A stretch of DNA of 29,808 bases, from the IMG/VR virus record IMGVR_UViG_3300034418_001897, positions 1 through 29,808 of that record; one strand, given 5' to 3'. Both the position numbers and the translations under genes were made by a program. Origin of the DNA: a virus. Below the pieces are notes generated by a model. That model was not told the DNA's origin. It did not search any database and saw only the letters and a list, made by a program, of their open reading frames with translations. The stretch's first letter is position 1. The number at the start of each line of letters is the position of its first letter. Below are positions 14,814 to 22,164 of this stretch, one piece after another.

Positions 14814-15399
14814 TGCGCACCTCCACGATCTTCTCCATCTTCTTTGCCAGAACTGAAATTGCATTTTGGTATTTACCATTGCGCAGTTCGTCCAGCTTCT
14901 TGACCTTGTAGTGCGTCATGAATTGATCGAGATCGGTTTCCGTGGCATCAAGCAGATCAAGAAGGTTGTCCATTTCATCTTTGGTCAGCGGCTTCTTGGC
15001 AACCTCTGCTTCAGGCTCTGGCAACTCCTGACCGGCGTAAATGTACAAGCCCAACCCATGCAATCCCAAGCACTTGGTCACGCATCTCATGCGAGCGTCA
15101 TTGATCTGGCGGGCGTTGGGGTTGGTGATGGCGTTATTGCGGTTATCCATCACCGGGAGCCACATTGACTGCGTGGACGATTGATCGCCCTCTTTGACAG
15201 TGACCTCACAACGCACTTCCATCGTGCCATCGCTGAAGGTCTGTTCCTTCTTAATTTTGATTGAGGATTCAGGGAAATGGTTCTTCAGAACAGTGAACGC
15301 CCATGCCCAAGACAGGTAGGTCAGGTTGCCTTTCTTTTCGGTATGTTCGTTGACATTTATGGCAGAGAGGGTCTGCCAGACCTTTGCTTCAAATGACAT
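14794..15399 (-). CDS. Single-strand annealing protein, Sak/DUF1071 family
   Basis: 201 aa. NLTYLSWAWAFTVLKNHFPESS near residue 25, MWLPVMDNRNNAI around 80-92 and QINDARMRCVTKCLGLHGLGLYIY at about 97-120 are hallmarks of the DUF1071 (Rad52-like) annealing proteins. It would coat single strands made by the exonuclease and anneal homologous DNA. It is the first gene of its operon; its ribosome site GGAGAATATT and ATG form one arm of a 13-bp inverted repeat whose other arm holds the -10 box. Confidence 0.88.
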   Translation of the reverse strand: MSFEAKVWQTLSAINVNEHTEKKGNLTYLSWAWAFTVLKNHFPESSIKIKKEQTFSDGTMEVRCEVTVKEGDQSSTQSMWLPVMDNRNNAITNPNARQINDARMRCVTKCLGLHGLGLYIYAGQELPEPEAEVAKKPLTKDEMDNLLDLLDATETDLDQFMTHYKVKKLDELRNGKYQNAISVLAKKMEKIVEVRNAAESA

Positions 15400-15440
15400 A
15401 ATATTCTCCAGTTGTTTTAGTAAAGCAGGAGAATATTATG
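15397..15440. repeat. 13-bp perfect inverted repeat spanning promoter and ribosome site
   Basis: CATAATATTCTCC (15397-15409) and GGAGAATATTATG (15428-15440) are exact reverse complements separated by 18 nt. On the minus strand the upstream arm contains the -10 TAATAT, and the downstream arm contains the Shine-Dalgarno and ATG of the annealing protein. The predicted transcription start lies between the arms, so it is more likely a DNA operator or looped site than a full RNA hairpin. Confidence 0.8.
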
Positions 15441-15461
15441 CCTATTATTGACCTATGTCAA
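15433..15461 (-). promoter_or_regulatory. Consensus sigma-70 promoter for the recombination operon
   Basis: Minus strand TTGACA (15456-15461), 17-bp spacer, TAATAT (15433-15438), close to the ideal consensus. The -35 overlaps the palindrome TTGAC-CTAT-GTCAA (15448-15461), the same 14 bp as at 9690-9703, and touches the lysozyme stop codon. The transcript would start near 15426, leaving a leader of roughly 26 nt before the annealing-protein ATG. Confidence 0.85.
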
Positions 15462-15889
15462 CCGATACTTTGGTACTCACCAGTGCGAATCATGGCCGCC
15501 AGTTCTTTGGCCCGGTTGCCCACCTGATCGGCCCACCTGCTCCGCAGGAACTCGGTGGATGCGGTGTCATAGTCATCGCAGGCCATCGCCCCAAGCGCCA
15601 TAGCGAAGCCCTTTAGCCGGGTGATGCCGATGTTGAAGCAGATATCAATCATGGCATCCCGGCGCACATCGTCCAACCCGGAGAACCACGGGAACTCCCG
15701 GCCCAACTCAGATGCGCATCGAGCGATGTCATTTTCCAGCAGGTAGTCGATCTCATCCTGCGACAACCCAAGACCGCCGGCGGGATCGATATTGCGCCCA
15801 ACGCCAACAGTGATCTTGCCACTGGTGCATTTGTAGGCGTGAGTCTCTACGCCCTCATGTCGGCGTAGCATTTCGGTAAGTTTACTCAT
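15458..15889 (-). CDS. Endolysin, glycoside hydrolase 24 lysozyme
   Basis: 143 aa. LRRHEGVETHAYKCTSGKITVGVG aligns with the T4 lysozyme active-site region: E12 and T27 match catalytic Glu and Thr, with C21 at the T4 Asp20 position. A Cys there is tolerated in some phage lysozymes. The C-terminal lobe has FSGLDDVRRDAMIDICFNIG. It cleaves peptidoglycan after release through the holin. It has no signal peptide. The ATG overlaps the holin stop (ATGA-type). Confidence 0.93.
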   Translation of the reverse strand: MSKLTEMLRRHEGVETHAYKCTSGKITVGVGRNIDPAGGLGLSQDEIDYLLENDIARCASELGREFPWFSGLDDVRRDAMIDICFNIGITRLKGFAMALGAMACDDYDTASTEFLRSRWADQVGNRAKELAAMIRTGEYQSIG

Positions 15890-16371
15890 TTGTCAGGCTG
15901 GTGTGATGCGCCAAAATAAAAACTGATAACGGCGCTAACCAAGCCGCCCAGATATCCCAGCACCAAGTTAATCAGTTCCATCGAGTTCTGCTCTGGCGGC
16001 ATGATCGTTACCATAGAAATGTATGAGCAGAAGAAAAGCACCATGATCAAGCCGATAGACTTAGCCGTCCAGTCGCGGGAGAAGTGCTTACGGGCGTCCT
16101 GCTTGTCTTGAACCTCAAGCGCAAATACGTCCAGCCCGATTTCAGCCATTCTCGATTCAAACTTCAGTTCGGCCTTCTTGATTTCTGCAAGCTGTTCCGG
16201 TGTAACTGTCTCAAACGCTGTCTCAATGGCTTTTGGAGTCGGTTCACAACCCAATACGCCAGCCAGTACCTGACCAGCCATGCCGCCTAAAGGGCCGCCC
16301 ATTGCGCTACCGATGGTAGGCGCAATACCCCCGATCAGTCCTTTTAGCTTTTCAAATTTCACCAGTGCCAC
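15886..16371 (-). CDS. Holin, 3TM-type
   Basis: 161 aa. A Gly-rich hydrophobic N-terminus (about 11-40) is followed by a charged amphipathic middle with QDKQDARKHFSRDWT, then two clear membrane helices at about 104-124 and 132-154 and a short polar tail. This resembles the 3TM holin family, which opens the inner membrane to let the lysozyme out. It overlaps the lysozyme start by 4 nt, a typical lysis cassette. Topology is from reading only. Confidence 0.78.
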   Translation of the reverse strand: MALVKFEKLKGLIGGIAPTIGSAMGGPLGGMAGQVLAGVLGCEPTPKAIETAFETVTPEQLAEIKKAELKFESRMAEIGLDVFALEVQDKQDARKHFSRDWTAKSIGLIMVLFFCSYISMVTIMPPEQNSMELINLVLGYLGGLVSAVISFYFGASHQPDK

Positions 16372-16393
16372 CCGTTTCTATGCCACGCACAAA

Positions 16394-16525
16394 CTACACG
16401 ATTATGGTTACGAACAGGACGATCATTACAACGGTTATCACGCCCAAGCAGGGATCGCAGTCGCCGTGTACCTTTTTGCCAATGCGTTCTAAAACTTCCA
16501 GCGCTTTTTGTTTGATCTTGTCCAT
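16394..16525 (-). CDS. Small membrane protein in lysis cluster
   Basis: 43 aa from ATG 16525, with AGGATAAATAAAG upstream. A basic helix (MDKIKQKALEVLERIGKKVH) precedes C23-x2-C26 and a hydrophobic helix to the C-terminus (GVITVVMIVLFVTIIV). It lies next to the holin and another membrane protein. It may be an auxiliary holin or antiholin. No family was recognised. Confidence 0.6.
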   Translation of the reverse strand: MDKIKQKALEVLERIGKKVHGDCDPCLGVITVVMIVLFVTIIV

Positions 16526-16527
16526 CT

Positions 16528-16761
16528 TTATTTATCCTGTTTTTGCTCAAGTCTTTTGAAAATTGCCGCCAACATATCCTTAATTTCTTTGACATCTTCA
16601 CGGTAATCATCCTTCTGAACATACTTGCTGTGCATTTGACGCTCCAAATCCAGCATATCAACCTTTAGCTTTTCCACCGCATCATAAACTGACCGGATAA
16701 TCCAGCCCGCCAAAGTAAACGCTATGGCGGCGCTTGCGTTAAATAAAATTTGATAATCCAT
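16528..16761 (-). CDS. Membrane-anchored coiled-coil protein, lysis or spanin-like
   Basis: 77 aa. One N-terminal membrane helix (about residues 4-24) is followed by a charged coiled coil ending YVQKDDYREDVKEIKDMLAA and IFKRLEQKQ. This resembles small inner-membrane proteins found in phage lysis cassettes; an i-spanin-like or holin accessory role is possible. No lipoprotein partner (o-spanin) was found. The start shares TGATG with the upstream 61-aa gene. Confidence 0.6.
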   Translation of the reverse strand: MDYQILFNASAAIAFTLAGWIIRSVYDAVEKLKVDMLDLERQMHSKYVQKDDYREDVKEIKDMLAAIFKRLEQKQDK

Positions 16762-16946
16762 CAGTGCTGTTCCTGCGGCTTCAGGTTGACAACTGCCAAC
16801 TGCTTTTTGGCCTTCTCATCTTCTTTAGCGTAATCCCTAATCATTTCAACGACTTCGTAAATTTCATCAGGCGTATATCTGCCTTTTGTGAAATATACAA
16901 TGTTCATGATCAATTCTGTTGTGTCAAGTTTAACCAATTTTGGCAT
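16761..16946 (-). CDS. Small hypothetical protein
   Basis: 61 aa, MPKLVKLDTTELIMNIVYFT, then PDEIYEVVEMIRDYAKEDEK. The short helical, acidic C-terminal half recalls small phage proteins of unknown function. It overlaps the metallophosphoesterase 3' end by 17 nt and the membrane-protein start by 1 nt. The ribosome site GAAGTGG is weak, so it probably depends on coupling. No family was recognised. Confidence 0.55.
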   Translation of the reverse strand: MPKLVKLDTTELIMNIVYFTKGRYTPDEIYEVVEMIRDYAKEDEKAKKQLAVVNLKPQEQH

Positions 16947-18141
16947 CCACTTCGTGAACAGTCTTAGGGATTTCGTGCTGTATCACTGACATTTTACCAC
17001 CTTCACGGCGGTAAACAATCATGGTCATGGCATTAGCTGAATTGTAGCCCTGCGCCGAATGCCAAGAGTCTGACGGGGCCAGCGTGGCAAACCGTTCACA
17101 AATGACACCATTGTCGCATTCCTGTACTGTCTGGTGGTGATAGTGTCCCAGTAACCAGTATCGGTGGGTTGTCTCAGCCCAAGCCGTAGGCATTTCTCTG
17201 GGCATGATGGAAGCCAGCTTCTCGTTCCTGATCTTATCGCCGTGGTTAACGCCAAGTAAGGTCTTGCCCCACTGGACATAGTGAAAAGCGCCTTTCTGCT
17301 CAACAATGTTCACACGGTTGTTCTTGAAGAAGAAGCATTCCAAAGCCAATTGAATGGCCACCGCAGTATCCCAATCGTGGTTTCCACGGGCGATGACAAC
17401 GGAAACCTTCTTGTGCTTTTCCAATAGCGTTTCAATGGCATAAATCAAAGTGTGCGCCGCCGCTCGCATTACTCGCTCATATCTGGTATCCATATCAACA
17501 GGTGTGCCGCGATGCGTGGTGCTATGCGAACTGTCCGAATGCACCAGATCACCAACACATACAAGCAGGGCGTTTTCTGAAGGTGGTGACAGGTCAACCA
17601 GTGTCGATATTGATTCCCTGATTTCTTTAGTTGCAATGGTTACGTCAAAATCTCTGTCTCTGGTCAGCAAGCCATCTGCCTTCATCCCGATATGCGCATC
17701 ACCAATAATGATAGTTGGCATCAAGTCTTTGCTTAGTTTTTCTTTGCCGGCGTATTTCTTGGGCTTTGCTGGCGTTATCCCAGAGCATAGTTCGTCAACG
17801 AATGCTTTGAATGCGGCACGTTGGTTTTCCTGCTCCGCCTTAGTTTTTATCCAGACGGTGTTGCCTTCTTCGTCTTTGGTGAGCGTTGACTTCCCGATAA
17901 TTTTTTGGCCGGGGTCAACGAATCTGGTCATGTCGCCGTGTTCTGTCCAGCCACGTTCTGCGGCCCGCAAGACAAGTCTTTCAAGCGTTGCATAGACGTT
18001 CTGGTGAGCAATACCAAGAAGTTTTGCGGCCCCGGCACAACTACCTGATTGCAGATATGCTTTGTGATATTCCCTCTGCCGCTCCGTTGCGCCAGCTACA
18101 TCAAGAAATGTTTCATCTTCTGGTAGTTTTGTTTTATCCAT
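16930..18141 (-). CDS. Calcineurin-like metallophosphoesterase with N-terminal HTH
   Basis: 403 aa. Residues about 20-60 form a helix-turn-helix (GSCAGAAKLLGIAHQNVYAT). The catalytic domain has the full metal-binding set: GDAHIG (147-152), GDLVH (197-201), RGNHD (252-256), VNHGDK and GHYHH. It is probably a Mn-dependent phosphoesterase or nuclease acting on DNA or nucleotides. Similar HTH-phosphoesterase fusions occur in phages, often near late genes. The substrate cannot be read from sequence. Confidence 0.85.
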   Translation of the reverse strand: MDKTKLPEDETFLDVAGATERQREYHKAYLQSGSCAGAAKLLGIAHQNVYATLERLVLRAAERGWTEHGDMTRFVDPGQKIIGKSTLTKDEEGNTVWIKTKAEQENQRAAFKAFVDELCSGITPAKPKKYAGKEKLSKDLMPTIIIGDAHIGMKADGLLTRDRDFDVTIATKEIRESISTLVDLSPPSENALLVCVGDLVHSDSSHSTTHRGTPVDMDTRYERVMRAAAHTLIYAIETLLEKHKKVSVVIARGNHDWDTAVAIQLALECFFFKNNRVNIVEQKGAFHYVQWGKTLLGVNHGDKIRNEKLASIMPREMPTAWAETTHRYWLLGHYHHQTVQECDNGVICERFATLAPSDSWHSAQGYNSANAMTMIVYRREGGKMSVIQHEIPKTVHEVDAKIG

Positions 18142-18146
18142 AAAGC

Positions 18147-18611
18147 CTACTGTATCAAGCCGGTCATGGCAAAAATCATCGCGGTGGCAATAGCAAATCC
18201 AACGACAATAACTGCAAGATCAATCATGTCGCTGTTTCGTTTAGCTATTGCTCGCGCCGCCTCATAACGTCTTAAACGTATAATTCTGCGCTGACGCTCG
18301 AATTCCCTGAACGTATCGCCTTCCCCGCTGTAGATAAACAACTCCCTGATACGCCTATATTTCAACTGCATATCGCGGGCGTGGAGCGCCAACTCCATAG
18401 CTTCTTCTTCAATGCTTTTCTTTGCAAAGAGTTGCTTGGTGTTGGATGACTCTTGGTTTTTAATTCTAGCTTCATGTATCTGCTCGTTGGCATCAAAGAA
18501 CTTCGATAGAGTACCCGCCATCTCGTGCAATTCTTTGCCGCGATCCACGCCGGCCTTTATGGCGTTGAAGGCCGCATTTGCCACGGATAACGCGGCGGCT
18601 ACCTCTATCAT
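18147..18611 (-). CDS. Conserved phage membrane protein
   Basis: 154 aa. The N-terminus NAAFNAIKAGVDRGKELHEM and AGTLSKFFDANEQIHEA, the acidic SIEEEAMELALHARDMQLK stretch and ELFIYSGEGDTFREFERQRR follow a family common in marine podo- and T7-like phages. One membrane helix lies near 130-152. It may be a virion or internal protein, or a lysis helper. It lies between the tail assembly gene and the phosphoesterase. Confidence 0.68.
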   Translation of the reverse strand: MIEVAAALSVANAAFNAIKAGVDRGKELHEMAGTLSKFFDANEQIHEARIKNQESSNTKQLFAKKSIEEEAMELALHARDMQLKYRRIRELFIYSGEGDTFREFERQRRIIRLRRYEAARAIAKRNSDMIDLAVIVVGFAIATAMIFAMTGLIQ

Positions 18612-18632
18612 TCTTAATTACTCGCATAAAAA

Positions 18633-19220
18633 CTAAAATGTAACCCAGCCTGTAGTGTTGTCTTCTTGGTAAGCGTTCTCATCCCATATAGCGTTGCCAT
18701 CAGGCTTTGGCAGGGGCGCGTTCCAGACAAAAGCTGTGGAGTCGTATGTCCAGCTTGCATACGGCCTCTGGTCTGGGCCTGCAGGGAGCGCGTTATTCGG
18801 GAAGCCGTCCTGTGCCGGTACGTCACGCAATGCGTTGCGGTAGTTCTGATACATGGTCTTGTCCTCATCGCTGAGTGGTGAGTCAGGAAGGATGGCCCAA
18901 TCAGTCTCAGCCAGCCGTGCGTTACGCTGTGCGCGTACCTGTGCCTTCTTGTTGTTCAGGTCATTCTCTATGGCTTCAGCAGGACGGTCTATGACACTAA
19001 ACGTCTGGTAGTAGGAACCATCACGTTCCTCAATAGCACCGTCAATCATTACCTGTGTGCCTGCATCAAAACTGGGACGGTCATCCTCCAGCAACTTAGC
19101 CATGTTCAAGTCAGCCAGAGCCGCATCGCTCAAGGGCAACGCAAAGCTGGTGTTAGGGTTAGCTTTTAGTATCTGCCTCTCGCTAACTATGACCCCGTTG
19201 GTGATGTCGTAATATCTCAT
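18633..19220 (-). CDS. Tail fibre assembly chaperone-like protein
   Basis: 195 aa. QRNARLAETDWAILPDSPLS, then YRNALRDVPAQDGFPN, is the signature of the phage tail fibre assembly/tail assembly chaperone family; a Trp-rich C-terminus (YASWTYDSTAFVWNAPLP) follows. It probably helps fold or attach the fibres encoded upstream. AAGGTAAACGACA precedes ATG 19220. The remnant of a fibre 3' end lies just upstream. Confidence 0.8.
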   Translation of the reverse strand: MRYYDITNGVIVSERQILKANPNTSFALPLSDAALADLNMAKLLEDDRPSFDAGTQVMIDGAIEERDGSYYQTFSVIDRPAEAIENDLNNKKAQVRAQRNARLAETDWAILPDSPLSDEDKTMYQNYRNALRDVPAQDGFPNNALPAGPDQRPYASWTYDSTAFVWNAPLPKPDGNAIWDENAYQEDNTTGWVTF

Positions 19221-19238
19221 TGTCGTTTACCTTGCGTT

Positions 19239-19280
19239 GAATACTTAAAAATATACTTTTCGGATGCCATGTATATCTAT
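19239..19280 (-). pseudogene. Remnant of the tail fibre 3' end
   Basis: These 42 bases align without gaps to the last codons of the big fibre gene (19802-19843), with about 29 identical. The fibre ends YIYMAFAEMPFKYS; this copy reads stop-IYMASEKYIFKYS in the same frame. It is not part of any gene now. It lies downstream of the HNH gene, as expected if that gene was inserted at the fibre 3' end and replaced or duplicated it. Confidence 0.6.
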
Positions 19281-19283
19281 CTG

Positions 19284-19787
19284 TTACCGTGCGTTTGTGC
19301 CTTTAATATATTCAGCGGCCTTTTCTATAACTTCCGCATCATCGTTTAATAAGCCAATGGCCTGATTGCAGTTTGAGCAAAGAATCCCACGCACCTTCCC
19401 AGAAGAATGGCAGTGGTCTATTGCAAGCCTTTTCCCTTCCTGCTCTTCTGTTTTGCCACAAATCTTACAACCACCGCCCTGTTCTTCTAGCATCCTTCCA
19501 TAGTCTTCTAGTGTAATACCATAGATGCGCCTTACAATTGCATCCCACCTATCAAGACCAGTCCAGTTCCAAGAACGATAATTGTCGCAATCTCGTGAGC
19601 GAATACCCTGCTTTAGATGCTTTGCGTTACGCAGATGAGTACCACCACATGATTTACATTCACATTCGTAAAGCAACGCACCGTTCTTTTCGGTCTTATC
19701 TGAAATGCCTAACACTTTGTACATCTCATCTTCATAAGCTACATACTTCGGTGAATTCCCTATTGCAATGCCTTCTCTGCGTTCCAT
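19284..19787 (-). CDS. HNH / recombination endonuclease VII family nuclease
   Basis: 167 aa. C107-x2-C110 (CKICGKTE), then LAIDHCHSSGKVRGILCSNC (DHCH at 124-127, C137, C140) and the following NQAIGLLNDDAEVIEKAAEY match endonuclease VII-like HNH enzymes. An extra N-terminal Cys cluster (CECKSCGG) may form a second zinc site for DNA recognition. The start is 1 nt after the fibre stop. It is probably a free-standing homing-type endonuclease rather than a resolvase, because of the fibre-end remnant beside it. Confidence 0.85.
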   Translation of the reverse strand: MERREGIAIGNSPKYVAYEDEMYKVLGISDKTEKNGALLYECECKSCGGTHLRNAKHLKQGIRSRDCDNYRSWNWTGLDRWDAIVRRIYGITLEDYGRMLEEQGGGCKICGKTEEQEGKRLAIDHCHSSGKVRGILCSNCNQAIGLLNDDAEVIEKAAEYIKGTNAR

Positions 19788-19788
19788 A

Positions 19789-22164
19789 TCAACGCCCCAC
19801 GGAATACTTGAACGGCATTTCTGCGAATGCCATGTAGATGTATGAGGCTCCTGAGCCGTTAAAATTTGTGCCAGACCGTCTTAGCTTGAATCCATTTGAT
19901 AAAAAGTCAAGGTCTTCGCTTCTAGCTAATTCAGCGTCGGGCTTATCTGGCTGAAGTTCTCTGCCCATATAGTTGTAAGGATCACGTTTTTCATCCCAAA
20001 GAACCCAATCACTCGTAGCATCAGTTCTTTTAATTACCACCCAAGCTGGCCTGAAGCCTGTCCAAATGTAACTACCATCTGCCGAGCCATTCCCGGTGTA
20101 CGAGCCGAACTTACTGAAGCCTTCTACACTGTGGAAACAGTAGGCAACGTGTGATGTTCCGTTGTCGTTTACATAATCATAAGTGCCAATAGTAAAAACA
20201 CTGCTTGTAGGAGATGTGTTATTCCAAAGTATGGAAGTTGATGACCAAGCCGCATTTAGATTTAGTCTAATCCAACCATTTTGTCCATTCCCAGAATTGG
20301 CGGCTTGAAACATAATAGGCCAATCAGAACCACCGCTTCTTGCTCTTGCTTTAACTATTACTACTTCTGGTGCTGAATTTAATCCATGCCCTACCGTAGA
20401 GTTTGTTGCGTTACCTGTGTAAGTAACAATACTAATCCCCGCATCAGTGTTAGCAGACACGGTAGAGGTTATAGAGCCGTCTGTGTTGGTTACTCCAGAG
20501 CCGTTGCCTTTCCAGTTCCAAGCAACGTAATCTTCAGCGTTAGTGTTTACTGCTACGTTACTGCCAACAGAAAATCCATTAGAATTAAAGCTAGATAGTG
20601 ACTGTGCATCTGTTGCTTCAACGCTAGCTGAGTTGGAGGACAAATATTTAGTTGCACCACGAACAGCATCAAACAGCATATGATTGTCAAGCGCATCTCT
20701 GTTCTTAATCCATGTGAAGTCAGGCTGGAAGTCCAGAGTGCTAATGCTCTGACTTGTGCCGTTGCCTGTGTAGAGGATTGATGCAAATACTTCTGAAGTA
20801 AGTATGTCCGAGTTCGGGCCGATAGTGGGTTCTGGGAGGTTGGCTGTGGACATAGCTACAAAGTCTGTGCTTGGCGTGTAAGTCCACTTGTCTGAGCTAG
20901 TATGGATAGTACAGGCTGAGTTGTTATAGCCACCTGCCATGATAGCCCACCCACCATCCGGCATAGCAGTAAGGAGGTCTGTGTAAGCTACGCCTTGACT
21001 AGTGCCATTTTTGAAAAACTCAATCGTCCCGTTGTCCATGTCCAAATCACAACCCATAACATCGCCAGTTGTCCACGTTGCTCCGTAAGCTGTAGCAGAG
21101 CCACCGTCCAAGTATTTAGTTGCGTTGTTTCTATAAAATCTTGAGATAGATGGATTGCCTTCTCCTACGTTAGCACCAACAACGCCGATGTATTGCTCAC
21201 CGCCAACTGCATTACAAGTCTGCTCCCAATACCACTTACCGCTTGTAACAGCCATAGTGCCGTAGGCATATTCAATAAAACCAGCGTCATCAAAAGTTGC
21301 TTTTAGATTACCTTCTGCCAAAACAGCTTTATAGGATGTGCTTCTAAACTTTAACGGATTCCATGTTGCATGATTTGACGTAGGCGTATCTGTCATCTGG
21401 TCTGAACTTGTCAGCCCTGAAGGAGTCCAGTTGTTACCGTTGCCTGATACGTCTGTGCCGAGTGCGGCAGAGTTTGAGAAGTCTAAGTAGAAGCCGTTAT
21501 TGCCCCAAGTGATGCCGGACAGGTTAGACGGACACCAGATGTTATTTTTATCTTCTCCGAAACTGGAAGGCGTTAGTGCTTGCCCGTCTACAAAAGCTAC
21601 TTGTGCTAAATACAAATCGCAATACCATGTAGAAGTGCTAGATAGTCTTCGCCCTATATTGTGTACGACACCGGAAGCATTAAAGTCCCAAGCATCGCCA
21701 GACCCCGGATAGACTGTTCCAGAAAGGTCAGTAACGCGAACATTATTAACATAAATCTTTACTCTGTCTGCGGCAGTACCGTTATCTGTATCAACAGCTA
21801 TAACAACGTGCATCCAAGCACTCGGGTCTCTATAGACTGCTGTTGTTGCCACATAGGTATTGGGAGGACTTACCGCATCCCAGTTGAGACGAATCTGGTC
21901 ATCAGATTCAAAACCCAGATTACTCCTTGCGTAACCCGCAACATTACCAGCAGAGAATACCGACATATTCGCACTGAGGTTAGCGCGCTTTGTCCAGAAA
22001 GAGAAAGTAAAGACATTCTGGTCAGTGGGGGTGCCCGCTGTCCATGAAAGATAAGCAGAATCATTGTCATTAAACAGCGCAGAATAATCTATCGTATACG
22101 GATAGAAGTCACCGCCAGCATTTCCAGCGGCGGCTTGTAGCATTTTGCGTGAAGAACTGCTCAT
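19789..22164 (-). CDS. Tail fibre/receptor-binding protein with lectin-like domains
   Basis: 791 aa from ATG 22164, which overlaps the upstream stop as TAATG. Residues about 20-190 form a LamG/concanavalin-like jelly roll (NVFTFSFWTKRANL, LYLAQVAFVDGQALTPSSFG). Next comes a SPRY-like domain (SGKWYWEQTC, QYIGVVGANV, GCDLDMDNGTIEFFKNG). The rest, with repeats of YTGNGTSQSI/TYTGNATNST type, DYVAWNWKGNG and WVLWDEKRDPYNYMGRELQ, resembles a domain common in marine phage fibres. It probably binds cell-surface glycans. Confidence 0.82.
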   Translation of the reverse strand: MSSSSRKMLQAAAGNAGGDFYPYTIDYSALFNDNDSAYLSWTAGTPTDQNVFTFSFWTKRANLSANMSVFSAGNVAGYARSNLGFESDDQIRLNWDAVSPPNTYVATTAVYRDPSAWMHVVIAVDTDNGTAADRVKIYVNNVRVTDLSGTVYPGSGDAWDFNASGVVHNIGRRLSSTSTWYCDLYLAQVAFVDGQALTPSSFGEDKNNIWCPSNLSGITWGNNGFYLDFSNSAALGTDVSGNGNNWTPSGLTSSDQMTDTPTSNHATWNPLKFRSTSYKAVLAEGNLKATFDDAGFIEYAYGTMAVTSGKWYWEQTCNAVGGEQYIGVVGANVGEGNPSISRFYRNNATKYLDGGSATAYGATWTTGDVMGCDLDMDNGTIEFFKNGTSQGVAYTDLLTAMPDGGWAIMAGGYNNSACTIHTSSDKWTYTPSTDFVAMSTANLPEPTIGPNSDILTSEVFASILYTGNGTSQSISTLDFQPDFTWIKNRDALDNHMLFDAVRGATKYLSSNSASVEATDAQSLSSFNSNGFSVGSNVAVNTNAEDYVAWNWKGNGSGVTNTDGSITSTVSANTDAGISIVTYTGNATNSTVGHGLNSAPEVVIVKARARSGGSDWPIMFQAANSGNGQNGWIRLNLNAAWSSTSILWNNTSPTSSVFTIGTYDYVNDNGTSHVAYCFHSVEGFSKFGSYTGNGSADGSYIWTGFRPAWVVIKRTDATSDWVLWDEKRDPYNYMGRELQPDKPDAELARSEDLDFLSNGFKLRRSGTNFNGSGASYIYMAFAEMPFKYSVGR

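Noticed and set aside
15438-15527. Plus-strand 29-codon ORF with ribosome site GGAG made by the inverted repeat
   Set aside because: The start signals come from repeat symmetry; the frame is antisense to lysozyme and too short to support.
16359-16661. 100-codon minus-strand frame across the small lysis genes
   Set aside because: It overlaps two better genes (16394-16525 and 16528-16761) in another frame and reads as a Trp/Arg-rich shadow.
17450-17995. 181-codon plus-strand open frame
   Set aside because: Antisense to the well-supported metallophosphoesterase; no recognisable motif.
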